DNA from: Fallopia convolvulus
Taxonomy: Eukaryota; Streptophyta; Magnoliopsida; Caryophyllales; Polygonaceae
Assembly (NCBI GenBank): GCA_964016875.1
Contig: OZ024724.1
Location: forward strand, 34,805,786 to 34,869,785
Direction of reading: 5' to 3'
DNA: 64,000 bases
Part shown: piece by piece, positions 14,601 to 24,874 of the stretch
Layout: the number at the start of each line of letters is the position of its first letter
How positions within the stretch are numbered: position 1 is the stretch's first letter
The notes under the pieces: model-generated
What the model was told of the DNA's origin: nothing
What the model saw: only the letters and a program-made list of their open reading frames with translations
The model's database searches: none
Program-made: the position numbers and the translations under genes

Positions 14601-14919
14601 AGGGGTGGATTTCCCAACTTAAAACCGAGAATCTCCAACCCCAAGCAGGAAGCGAGGGGTGGACTTCGCAACTTAAAACCGATAATCTCCAACCCCAAGC
14701 GGTAAGCGAGGGGTGGACTTCGCAACTTAAAACCGAGAATCTCCAACCCCAAGCGGGAAGCGACGGGTGGTCTTCGCAACTTAAAACCGAGAATCTCCAA
14801 CCCCTAGCGGGAAGCGAGGGGTTGACTTTGCAATATAAAACCGAAAATCTCCAACCCCGAGCGGGAAGCGAGCGGTGGACTTCGCAACCTAATTTCAAGA
14901 ATCTCCAACCCCAAGCGAG
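5695..14919. repeat. Higher-order repeat 2: 3,075-bp block, three copies
   Basis: Blocks start near 5,695, 8,770 and 11,845. Diagnostic units recur at 3,075-bp spacing: the unit with GCAATGAGGGAGACGAG at about 6,063, 9,138 and 12,213, and the GTCCATCCCC units near 6,270, 9,345 and 12,420. 3,075 is 57 units less three bases, reflecting small indels shared by all copies. Copies differ by only scattered substitutions by eye. The third copy ends near 14,919, where the sequence switches to a block resembling 4,430-5,400. Confidence 0.85.
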
Positions 14920-17311
14920 AAGCGAGGGGTGGACTTCGCAACTTAAAACCGAGAATCTCCAACCCCAAGCGGGAAGCGAGGGGTGGACTTCCCAACTGAA
15001 AACCGAGAATCTCCAACACCAAGCGGGAAGCGACGGGTGGACTTCACAACTTAAAACCGAGAATCTCCAACCTCTCGGGGGAAGCGAGGGGTGACTTCGC
15101 AACTTAAAATCGAGAATCTCCAACCCCATGCGGGAAGCGAGGGGTGGACTTCGCAACCTAAAACCGAGAATCTCCTATCCCTAGCAGGAAATGACGGGAG
15201 GACTTTGCAAATTAAAACCGAGAATCTCCAACACCAAGCGGGAAGCGACGGGTGGACTTCGCAACTTAAAACCGAGAATATCCAACCCCTAACGGGAAGC
15301 GAGGGGTTGACTTCGCAACTAAAAACCGAAAATCTCCAACCCTATGCAGGAAGCGAGGGGTGGACTTCCCAACTTAAAAACGAGAATCTCCAACCCCAAG
15401 CGGGAAGCGAGGGGTGGACTTCGCAGCTTAATACCGAGAATCTCCAACCCCAAGCGAGAAGCGAGGGGTGGACTTCGCAACTTCAAACCGAGAATTTCCA
15501 ACCCCTAGCTGGAAGCGAGGGGTGGACTTCGCAACTTTAGACCGAGAATCTCTAACCCCAAGCGGTAAGCGAGGGGTGCACTTCGCAACGTAAAACCGAG
15601 AATCTCCAACCCCTAGCGGGAACCGAGGGGTGGACTTCGCAACCTAAAACCGAGAATCTCCAACCCCTAGCGGGAAACGAGGGGTGGACTTCGCAAATTA
15701 AATCCGAGAATCTCCAACACCAAGCGGGAAGCAACAAGGTGGACTTCGCTACTTAAAATCGAGAATCTCCAACCCCTAGCGTGAAGCGAGGGGTGGACTT
15801 CGCAACCTAAATTCGAGAATCTCCAACCCCAAGCGGGAAGCAGGGGTGGACTTCGCAATTTAAAACCGAGAATATCCAATCCGAAGCGGGAAGCGAGAGG
15901 TGGACTTCACAACCTCATTTCATGAATCTCCGACCTCAAGCGGGAAGCGAGGGGTGGACTTCGCAACCTAAAACCGAGAATCTCCAACCCCTTGCGGGAA
16001 ACGAGGGGTGGACTTCGCAAATTAAACCGAGAATCTCCAACACCAAGCGGGAAGCAACAAGGTGGACTTCGCTACTTAAAACCGAGAATCTCCAACCCCT
16101 AGCGTGAAGCGAGGGGTGGACTTCGCAAATTAAAACCGAGAATCTCCAACACCAAGCGGGAAGCAACAAGGTGGACTTCGCTACTTAAAACCGAGAATCT
16201 CCAACCCCTAGCGTGAAGCGAGGGGTGGACTTCGCAACCTAAATTCGAAAATCTCCAACCCCAAGCGGGAAGCGAAGGGTGGACTTCGCAACTTAAAACC
16301 TAGAATCTCCAACCCCAAGCAGGAAGCGAGGAGTGGACTTCGCAACATAAAACCGAGAATCTCCAACCCCTAGCGGGAAGCGAGGGGTGGACTTCGCAAC
16401 TTAAAACCGAGAATCTCCAACCCAAAGCGGGAAGCGAGGGGTGGACTTCGCAACATAAAACCGAGAATCTCTAAACCCAAGCGGGAAGCTAGGGGTGGAC
16501 TTTGCAATTTAAAACCGAGAATCTCCAACCCCAAGTGGGAAGCGAGGGGTTGACTTCGCAACCTAAAACCGAGAATCTCCAACCCCAAGCGGGAAGCGAG
16601 CGGTGGACTTCCCAACCTAATTTCAAGAATCTCCGACCCCAAGCGGGAAGCGAGGGGTTTACTTCGCAACTTAAAACCGAGAATCTCCAACCCCAAGCGG
16701 GAAGCGAGGGGTGGATTTCCCAACTTAAAACCGAGAATCTCCAACCCCAAGCGGGAAGTGAGGGGTGCACTTCACAACATAAAACCGAGAATCTCCGACC
16801 CCAAGCGGAAAGCGAGGGGAGGACTTCTCAACTTAAAACCGAGAATCTCCAACCCCTAGCGGGAAGCGAGGGGTGGACTTCGCAACTTAAAACCGAGAAT
16901 CTCCAACCCCAAGCGGGAAGCGAGGGGTTGACTTCGCAACTTAAAACCGAGAATCTCCAATCCCATGCGGGAAGCAAGCGGTTGACTTCGCAACCTAAAA
17001 CCGAGAATCTCCAACCCCAAGTGGGAAGCGAGGGGTGGACTTCGCAACCTAAAACCAAGAATATCCAACCCCAAGAGGGAAGCAAGCGGTGGACTTCGCA
17101 ACCTAAAACCGAGAATCTCCAACCCCAAGCGGGAAGCGAGCGGTGGACTTCGCAACTTAAAATTGAGAATCTCCAACTCCAAGCGGGAAGCGAGCGGTGG
17201 ACTTTGGAACTTAAAACCGAGAATCTCCAACTCCAAGCGGGAAGCGAGGGGTGGACTTCACAACCTAAAACCGAGAATCTCCAACCCCAAGCGGGAAGCG
17301 AGGGGAGGACT

Positions 17312-17401
17312 TTGAATGAAATTTTCATTTTTGAGACAGATTTGAAAATACCACAATCCTTTATTCACAAAATTTGTAGGAATTAGCAGAGTTTGGAGAG
17401 T
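17312..17401 (-). other. Short spacer between Tat pol stop and minisatellite
   Basis: Ninety bases of AT-rich sequence lie between the end of the 54-bp array and the pol stop codon. They show no similarity to the 54-bp unit. This fixes the array as starting directly behind the coding region in the sense of the element. Confidence 0.75.
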
Positions 17402-18358
17402 TTACACATAATATTTTTTGAGCCGATCGATGTACCATGTTATGCTCAGGGTACGTTCCTCGCTGTCTTTCAGCTTGAAAGCTCCAGGTGCGACTTCTTC
17501 TCCGAGGAGGTATGGTCCCTCCCAATTTAGGTCTAAATTGGCACCTTCGGTACGCCTCAAGACGAGGCTACCCGCGACCAAGAACCAGGGTCTAACCTTG
17601 TTGTCGTGATATACCGCAACGATCCGTTTGTATTCTCTGGATCGTAGGACGGCCACCTCGCGCAACGCGTCCCTATGTAGCAGTTCGACCTTGAGGTTGG
17701 CCTCGTTCTCTTTTTCATCGACATTAAAAACTCTCGTCGAAGGGACCAAGGTCTCCACAGGGACTAGCGCTTCCGCCTTGTAAGTTAGGGCGAAAGGCGT
17801 TTCTCCCGTTGCACGACGCGCGGTGGTGCGATATGTCCATAGGACGAGCGGGAGAAGCTCCGCCCAACGACCTTACGCCATGCCCAAGCGCTTCTTTAGA
17901 TCGGACAAGATGCGGGCATTGACGTTCTCCACCTGGCCGTTGGACTGGGGGTGGGCCACGGAGGAAAAATTGAGGGTTATGCCCAGGTCGGAGCAGAAGG
18001 TCCGAGTCTCCTCGCAGTCGAATTGGGGGCCATGTTCAATCATGATGGTCATTGGGACGCCAAAGCGGCAAACGAGGTTCTTCCACAGGATGTCGTAGAC
18101 CTTTGTCCCAATGATCTTTGCCATTTCTTGTGCTTCGACCCACTTCGTGAAATAATCGACGATGACCAAGATGTATCGCACCTGGCAAACAGCCTTGGGG
18201 AAGGGGCCGAGGATATCCATCCCCCACATCGCTAATGGGCATGGCATGTGGATGGAGCGAAGTCGCGAGGTCGGGGCGTGCTAGAGGTTACCGTGCTTTT
18301 GACTCCCGTCACCTTTCATGACATAGGCCCTCGCGTCCTACTTGAGGGTGGGCCAAAA
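17402..18358 (-). pseudogene. Tat-lineage integrase core and C-terminus, degenerate
   Basis: The integrase catalytic core is at 18,247-17,873 and the C-terminal part at 17,758-17,402. The first catalytic aspartate is in WGMDILGPFP. The second should lie in a DNG-type motif but here reads IEHGPQFD, so the aspartate is replaced by glutamate. The glutamate in PQSNGQVENVN is kept. The C-terminal piece has the Tat-type VLRRTEGANLDLNWEGPYLL and ends WYIDRLKKYYV with a TAA at 17,402-17,404. The join at 18,247-18,359 contains several stops. The loss of a catalytic residue together with the stops means no activity is expected. Confidence 0.85.
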
Positions 18359-19691
18359 TTATCCCAAATGGGTGATTTTATGTGACAAGGCGCGCCACCT
18401 GGGGTGGCCGCCACAGACCCCCTCATGTGCCTCATATAGGATATGCCCCGTAGACTCGGTTGGCACACACAGCAAGTTGGGCTCAGAATTGCCTCGGCGA
18501 TAGAGCCGGCCGCCGATGAGGTAATAGCGGGCCGCCTGCATTTTCAACTTCCTAGCCTCTGCGGGGTCCTTCGGGAGGACACCGCTCTCCACATATCGCG
18601 TGATTGGGACCCTCCAGTCCTCAAAAGTAATGGAGGGCACCTCACTGGTTACACTCCGCGAGAGTTTCCTTTCCACCATCACGCGATTCCCTACCTCCAA
18701 GGGAAGGGCAGAACCCAACCTCGCGAGAGCATCCGCCTTTGTGTTTGAGGTTCGCGGGATGGACTCCAGCGCGAAGGTTTCTAAGCACGACACCAAGGCC
18801 TTAACTTTCTCCTGGTACGCCGACAGGAACCCTGTCCAGGTGTCGTATTGCCCGTTGAGTTGTCGCGCAATAAATCCGGAATCAGTGTAAACTCTGATTT
18901 TGCGGGCCCCACTGAAGAGCGCCATCTCTATCTCGGCAATCATGGCCTGATACTCGGCCTCGTTGTTGGTTGCATCGAAGGCAAAGTTAAGGGCGTACTC
19001 CGTCTCAATTGAGGGACCGACGAGGAATACGCTTGCCCCACCTCCAGAGTCGCACCGCGAACCATCAACGAATACTTTCCACTCCTCCGAGCTTGCATCA
19101 GTCTCGGGGAAAGTGACCTCCACCATGAAGTCAGCGAGGGCATGTCCCTTCATTGCACTCCTCGGGAGGTAGATGATGTCGAACTCGGAGAGCTCGACCG
19201 CCCACTTCGTCATTCGCCTGGAGAGGGCGGGTTGGTGGAGGATTTGTCGAAGTGGGAGGTCAGAGAGGACCTGAATAAGGTGCACGTGGAAGTAAGGGCG
19301 CAGGCGCCTTGCGGCGGTCACGACAGCCAGAGCCATCTTCTCTGTTGGGGAGTATCACTGCTCAGCAGGCTGGAGCACGTCACTTATGAAATAGACTGGG
19401 TGCGTGGCCTTTCTGGTTAGCACCGCGCTGAACGTCTCCGGGCTCACCGCCACATATAGTTGCAAGTCCTCGCCTGCCATTGGAGGAGACAACGTGAGGA
19501 GCTTCGATAGGAAGGCCTTTAACTCAGAGAAGGCGAGCTCTAGCCCCTCGTCCCAAACGAACTTGTCGTTCTTCTTGAGGGCAGCAAAAAAAGGGCAGAG
19601 ACTGGTCCGCCAAGCAGGAGCAAAACCTCCCCAAGTAGTTCACGACGTCGTTGAGCCGTTGTTCCTCGGTGTGAGATCGTGGTGACCTCAT
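18359..19691 (-). pseudogene. Tat-lineage RNase H, archaeal-type RNase H and integrase N-terminus, degenerate
   Basis: The long open piece 19,336-18,359 starts inside the ordinary RNase H (LRQILHQPALSRRMTKWAVE) and continues into a second RNase H. Its acidic residues are in place: FVDGS, NNEAEYQAM, VYTDSG and NTKADALARL. It then enters the integrase zinc-binding region, seen as YEAHEGVCGGHPRWRALS. Upstream (19,691-19,337) the first RNase H half (KNDKFVWDEGLELAFSELK and YVAVSPETFSAVL) is recognisable but broken by stops. Known role of the second RNase H in Tat elements: it is thought to support primer removal during reverse transcription. The frame stops at 18,359 before the integrase core. 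Confidence 0.88.
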
Positions 19692-20506
19692 TTAGAGGAT
19701 TGACTCGACCTTGGCGGGATTGACATCGATCCCGCATTCGCTGATCATGAAGCCTAGGAACTTTCCCGATGACACACCGAAGACGCACTTCTCGGGGTTC
19801 AGGCTGAGACGATTATGCCTGAGGGTCACGAAGACCTTATGGAGGTCGGCCAGATGTTCTTCGGGGCTTTTCCTCCGCACCTCGATGTCGTCGATGTAGG
19901 CCGACACGTTCCTCCCCAAATGGTCTTTGAAGACCCGGCCAATGAGACGCTGAAAGGTTGCCCCTGCGTTTTTAAGGCCGAAGGGCATGACCTTGTAGCA
20001 GTACGTACCCCGCTGCGTGATGAAGGACGTCTCCTCCTCATCGTGCGGACTCATAAAGATCTGATTTTATCCTGATTACGCGTCGAGGAAACTCAAGACC
20101 TCGTGTCCCACGATTGAATCAACTAGTTCGTCAATCGAGGGCAGGGGTAGCTGTCTTTGGGGCACGCTTTGTTGAGGTCTTTGAAGTCCATGCACATCCG
20201 CCACTTGCCGCTGGCCTTTTTTACCAACACGACGTTGGATAACCATCTTGGGTACCGGACCTCGCGGATAAACCCCACGGCCAGTAGCTTAGCCACCTCT
20301 TCATTCGCAGCGTTTGCCCTTTCCTCGTGCATCTTCCTCCGTCGTTGCACCACAGGGCGGGTGGTAATGTCGACGTTCAAGGAGTGTTGGGCCACGGTGT
20401 GCGGGACGCCGCGGAGATCCTTGGTGGTCCAGGCGAACACATCCCGGAATCTGGACAGCAAGGACTCCAATGAAGCCGCCGATTTCCTGGAGAGGCATTC
20501 TCCCAT
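19692..20506 (-). pseudogene. Tat-lineage reverse transcriptase, degenerate
   Basis: Two open pieces (20,506-20,123 and 20,054-19,692) make up an RT that would copy element RNA into DNA. The first has the Tat-type entry (RFRDVFAWTTKDL), GFIREVRYPRWLSNVV and WRMCMDFKDLNKACPKD. The second has YKVMPFGLKNAGATFQRL and the catalytic box as YIDD, followed by CVFGVSSGKFLGFMIS. Between them, around 20,055-20,122, the frame is lost and stops appear where the first catalytic aspartate region (FLDAYSG-like) should be. After VESIL the frame ends again. Base composition is more GC-rich than the surrounding chromoviruses, in keeping with a different lineage. Confidence 0.88.
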
Positions 20507-20560
20507 GTAGATCTTTTCGGACTCGTTCCCAAAGGGGGTTATTACCCTTCTTTCTACCGC

Positions 20561-20843
20561 GGAGATTGCATGTGTTTAGAAGCTTATAAAGGGGTAATTT
20601 GTATTGCTTGTCTTATTGCATACTCGCTATTTGCTTGAACTGCATATTTCCTTTAATTATCATTAGTATACCATATCTACAACATATCTACTCCTTTACT
20701 CCATCATTTCAATGCAAAAAATGAATTAAGTTGATTGGATTGCTTTGAGGCAGGTTTTGGCTTGATTAAGGTGTGGTATTGTTTGTTATGATTTTGCTTT
20801 AGAACACACTACTCTCTCTCGTTTCTTACTTGTGTCAGGAACA
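20561..20843 (+). other. Element B 5' leader with splice-acceptor-like end
   Basis: Non-coding leader homologous to 38,283-38,560 of element C and to 26,970-27,135 of element J. It ends with a pyrimidine-rich stretch (ACTCTCTCTCGTTTCTTAC) and TGTGTCAG at 20,831-20,838, five bases before the gag ATG. The CAG and its distance from the ATG are shared with C and, more loosely, with D. Confidence 0.7.
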
Positions 20844-22252
20844 ATGGTCATCCCAAATGAGCCTAACCCTGATAAATTGAATCTCGCTAAAGAGGCAATC
20901 GACTTCATTAGGTTGTCCATTAATGAGAGCATGAGGGAAGGGCAATCATGAGCTATAGAGGTTGCAACTGCGGCCATGAATCCGAGAATGCATTGTATTG
21001 AGGAGCAACTTGCAACATTAATTGAATCATCTCAAGCAAGTCAAAAAGTTGCCCCTGCAATTGAGCTTTCTAGTGACCCAAATAATGCCTCAGCTAGCAA
21101 CAAAGGCAAACAACATGTAGGAGATGAAGAGCATGATGTGCTTGCTAGCTACAACAAAGAACAAGATCTATCGGGCCAATATTCACCCACGGCTAGCCAA
21201 GGTAGAGGAAGAGGCATGGGAACGAGGCAACCACTGGTTACACACCAACAATTCCATACTTAGCAAGCGAACCGGTTTCCTCAAGCCACTCATCATCAAC
21301 AACAACAATACAACAATCCTTTTGATGATGTGACTTATGGCTATCCCGAGGAAGAAAGGCACCCATGGCATCCTCTCCTTGATGATTTTTACAACCAATC
21401 TGAGATTATAGAACATATTCCACCAGCTTATGGAGTACAAGGACCAGCCAACAACAATAACGCCAATCAGAACGTGAACCAAATTGGTAAGCGTGATATA
21501 AAAATCAAGATAGATCCATTCAACGGAGTGCTCAATCTAGAGAAGTATCTAGAGTGGGAACAAGCTACAAACTTCATTCTATATCACATGGGCTATTAAG
21601 AATGGGAGAAAGTTGTTGTTGTTGTTGTTATCCACTTTGTTGGGACCGCTAGAAATTGGTGATTCCGAATGAAGGAGGATAGATTTAGAAAGTCCTTACC
21701 ACCTATTGAAACTTGGGGCCAATTGAAGTTTGTCATGAGAAAGAAATATGTGCGAAAAGAACACACTAAGCACATGAGGCTTAAAGTTGTCACATGCAAA
21801 AAAGGAACCAAGTCTCCAATTGAGTACTTCAATGAGCTGGAAGATTTGAGCTTCAAAGCAGGAATTCATCATTCCCAATGGTCTATAAGGACCCAATTTA
21901 TGGCTGGACTTAATCAATCCATTAAAGACACAATGAGATTCAACAAATCAAGGATCTCAATGCCTTAGTACATTCAGCCCAACTACTTTATGAGCAGCAA
22001 CAAAGGAAGAAGAAGGAAGCTTGGAACGCACCTACGAGGTATACTCCTAATTCTAGTACAAATTCCAATTCTTATTCTTCTAACCCTTCATTACAGCAAA
22101 AGGGAGCTTTTAGCTCACCTAAACCAACAGGTTCTCAAGGCCAAAGACGTCCCACAAATGCACCTCAAAATCAGCAAAGGGCACATGACATAGTATGTTA
22201 CAAGTGCCAAGGAAGAGGTCATTATGCTAAGGATTTTCCAAATCAAAAGCAA
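20844..22252 (+). pseudogene. Element B gag, degenerate
   Basis: Starts at ATG 20,844 (MVIPNEPNPDKLNLAKEAI), the same start context as C. Recognisable parts are a Gln/Asn-rich N-terminal half, the gag core (YLEWEQATNFILYHMGY, then LPPIETWGQLKFVMRKKYV and KSPIEYFNELEDL) and a zinc knuckle at 22,196-22,237. The knuckle reads CYKCQGRGHYAKDF: the last cysteine of the CCHC set is phenylalanine. In-frame stops occur near 20,949, 21,261 and 21,598, and the frame shifts before 21,990. In a working element this protein would package the RNA; here it cannot be made. Confidence 0.88.
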
Positions 22253-22864
22253 GTGCTCCTTACCACCAATGGAGGATATGTGAGTGATGAAGAAATACCT
22301 CCAAATCAAGTGGAGGAGGAGAGCAATGGACAAGAAGAAGAGGACGTGGAGGCCATCAAACCGGACTGCACCGAACAACCATTAACCTTGGTAACCATGT
22401 GTACCCTTACTTTACAAGAAACACCTAGGCTAGATCAACGGGAAAATATTTTTCATAATAGGTGTACTGTGAAGAATCAAGTGTTATGCATGATAATTGA
22501 TAGTCGTAGCTGCTGTAACATTATAAATGCTAAGGTAGTTGATCACTTGCAATTAAAAACCCAACCTAGGGCTACTAGTTATGGTCTCAATGGTATTAAT
22601 GATACAGATGGTTCTAATTTAGTAACTCATGAGTGTTTAGTCCGTGTTTCCTTAGGAAATTATGTAGATGATATCGTGTGTGATGTGGTAAACATGGAAT
22701 GCACTCATATCTTGTTAGGTAGACCATGGTTATTCGATTGGAGAGTTATTTATGATGGCATGCTTAATACTTATTCGTTTAACTATGACGGGAGGAGAGT
22801 GTCTCCTCTACCATTGTTGCCCCCAACAAGTTTTACAGGACGAGGTACAAAGGGACCAAGCTAG
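22253..22864 (+). pseudogene. Element B aspartic protease region
   Basis: A 203-residue open piece with acidic linker followed by the retroviral-type protease. The active site reads MIIDSRSCCNIIN at about 22,490-22,528: the glycine of the D-S/T-G triad is arginine. C keeps DSG and D has DGG at the same place. Downstream the conserved text HILLGRPWLFDWRVIYDGM is present. The protease would normally cut the polyprotein; the active-site change and the surrounding stops argue it is inactive. Confidence 0.85.
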
Positions 22865-24874
22865 GGCACTTAGGCATGCCAAAGAAGAAAAGGAAGAGGC
22901 CAAAGCAGCAGCCAAGGCAGTGCCGCACCGCTCGACACCCGTTGCATCCACAAGCAACACCGGCGTTTCCCGGTCTCCACCCAGGCGTTCTAGCTGACAT
23001 TTTAGGACAACATCAAGCACAAGTGGAGCTACCGAATGGGACAAAGAACGCCGAGAAAATGTCCCTAAATCGTCAAAAGTGTTGACCCACACTTCCAGCA
23101 GTGCACCTGAGACGAAAACGGGGCTATCTCCCAAACCACTGGAGCGTTTTGGCTCAAATTTTGGGAGCAATTCATAAACTCAAAGAGCTACAAATATGAA
23201 AGAACGCCTGCAAAAGGAGCCAAAAATTGGCTTAAAAGGCAGTGTAGAAAAGCGCTCTCTAGTAGCACAGTCTAGTGTTTCTTTCCCTACTTCTTTTTGT
23301 TTACTTCTTACGAGGAAAGAGATACTAATTCTTAATCAAGACATTTCACATCTTCCAAAGTGTATTAAGGAATTACTTCAGGAATTTCAAGATGTGATGC
23401 CTTAAGAGTTGCCACAAGGCCTTCCATTAATTAGAGGCATTGATCGTCAAATCGATTTGGTGCCCAGCGCTTCTTTACCAAACCGTGCAGGCTATAGAGC
23501 AAGTCCAGAGGAAACTAATGAGCTTCAAAGACAAGTTCAAGACCTCATGGACAAAGGCTATGTGCGTGAATCCCTTAGCCCATGTGCGGTTCCGGTGATT
23601 TTGGTGCCAAAGAAGGATGGCACTTGGAGAATGTGTGTTGATTGCAGGGCAATCAACCAAATAACAGTTAAGTACCGTCACCCCATCCCTAGATTAGATG
23701 ATATGCTTGATGAATTGCATGATGCTAATTTCTTTTCAAAAATTGATTTAAGAAGTGGGTACCATCAAATTAGAATGAGGTTAGGGGATGAATGGAAAAC
23801 TGCTTTTAAGACTAAGTATGGCTTATAGGAATGGTTAGTAATGCCTTTTGGATTAACTAATGTACCTATTACTTTCATGAGGCTTATGAACCATGTTTTA
23901 AGAAGATACTTAGGAAAGTTTGTTTTAGTCTACTTTGATGATATCTTAGTCTATAGTAAAACTTTGTATGAAGATGTAGACCATCTTAGGGCTATTTTGG
24001 ACATTTTAAGATTAGAGAAGCTTTATGTTAATTTAAAAAAGTGTTCTTTTTGCTCGGAATCTACTGTTTTTCTTGGTTTTGTTGTGTCTAAAGGTGGATT
24101 AAAGGTAGATGATGACAAAATCAAAGCTATAAAGGAGTGGCCACAACCGACTACCCCTACAATGGTGCGCTCGTTTCTCGGCTTGGTTGGCTTCTACAGA
24201 AGGTTTGTGCGTGATTTTAGCACAATTGTAGCCCCTCTCCATGAGCTTATAAAGAAGGATTCAACATTTAAAGGGAGAGAGCAACAAGAGAACGCCTTCA
24301 ACACATTGAAGGACAGATTGTGCAACGCCCCGGTGCTCCAACTCCCTGATTTCTCCAAAGCATTCGAGATTGAGGTGCATGCATCAACCAATGGCATAAG
24401 AGGCGTCCTCTTGCAAGACAAGAAACCCAAAGCTTATTTTAGTGAAAAGCTTAGTGGGGCTGAGTTGAATTACCCTACATATGATAAAGAACTGTATGCT
24501 TTAATTAGGGTTTTGAAAACTTGGTCTCATTATTTGTTGCCTAAGGAGTTCATTAGTCATTCTGATCCTGAGGCCTTGAAGAATTTGAAAGGCCAGTCCC
24601 GACTCAGTAGGCGACATGCAAGATGGGTTGAATTCATGGAGACCTTTCCTTATGTTGTAAAGCATAAGAAAGGCAAAGAGAATGTGGTAGCTGACGCCCT
24701 TTCTCGCGAGTCAATCCATTCAGCTAAAAAAATGACCCCTTTTGAGGTTGTTTATGGGCTGAATCCAAGGACGCCAGTGGATTTGATGCCTCATCCATAC
24801 AAGGGAAAAGAGAGCTTTGAGGTTGACAAGAGCGCTGAGTTTGTAAAGAAGCTGCATGAGAGAACCAAGATGCA
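22865..24874 (+). pseudogene. Element B reverse transcriptase and RNase H, integrase core deleted
   Basis: After a basic linker, RT runs 23,409-24,1xx with PVILVPKKDGTWRMCVDCRA, FFSKIDLRSGYHQIRM and the catalytic box VYFDDILVYS. A TAA at 23,403-23,405 precedes it and a TAG at 23,826-23,828 interrupts it. RNase H follows (YPTYDKELYAL and NVVADALSR) with mutations such as EVHASTNG for the first aspartate motif. At about 24,707 the text jumps in frame from ADALSR to SIHSAKKMTPFEVVYG. Comparison with C shows that the integrase zinc finger and catalytic core, about 800 bp, are cleanly missing. The coding is then split by element J at 24,875. Confidence 0.9.

Larger units (their letters stand above)
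1..17311. repeat. 54-bp minisatellite array, about 320 units
   Basis: The whole stretch is tandem copies of one 54-bp unit containing the phrases CTTAAAACCGAGAATCTCC, AAGCGGGAAGCGAGG and GGTGGACTTCGCAA, with point variants. Because 54 is a multiple of three, four of six frames read open through most units: the plus strand gives an 18-residue repeat (TENLQPQAGSEGWTSQLK), and the minus strand gives repeats such as GWRFSVLSCEVHPSLPAW. The other two frames carry a TAA in nearly every unit. The array runs off the left edge of the window and stops at about 17,311, 90 bp beyond the stop codon of the Tat-type pol that reads towards it. Its position is therefore the 3' untranslated region of that element. 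No protein function is inferred. Confidence 0.95.
17312..20560 (-). mobile_element. Element A: 5'-truncated Ty3/gypsy retrotransposon, Tat lineage
   Basis: The minus strand carries, in order, reverse transcriptase, RNase H, a second archaeal-type RNase H and integrase. The second RNase H is a hallmark of the plant Tat clade (Ogre, Retand and relatives). Gag, protease and the 5' LTR are missing: at about 20,561 the sequence changes abruptly to the leader of element B on the opposite strand. No 3' LTR is visible because the downstream end passes into the 54-bp array and out of the window. All domains have stops or frameshifts, so this is a dead copy. Confidence 0.9.

Noticed and set aside
1..17311. 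CRISPR-like array of regular repeats
   Set aside because: There are no unique spacers; the whole 54 bp is repeated and diverges uniformly, and the context is a plant retroelement.
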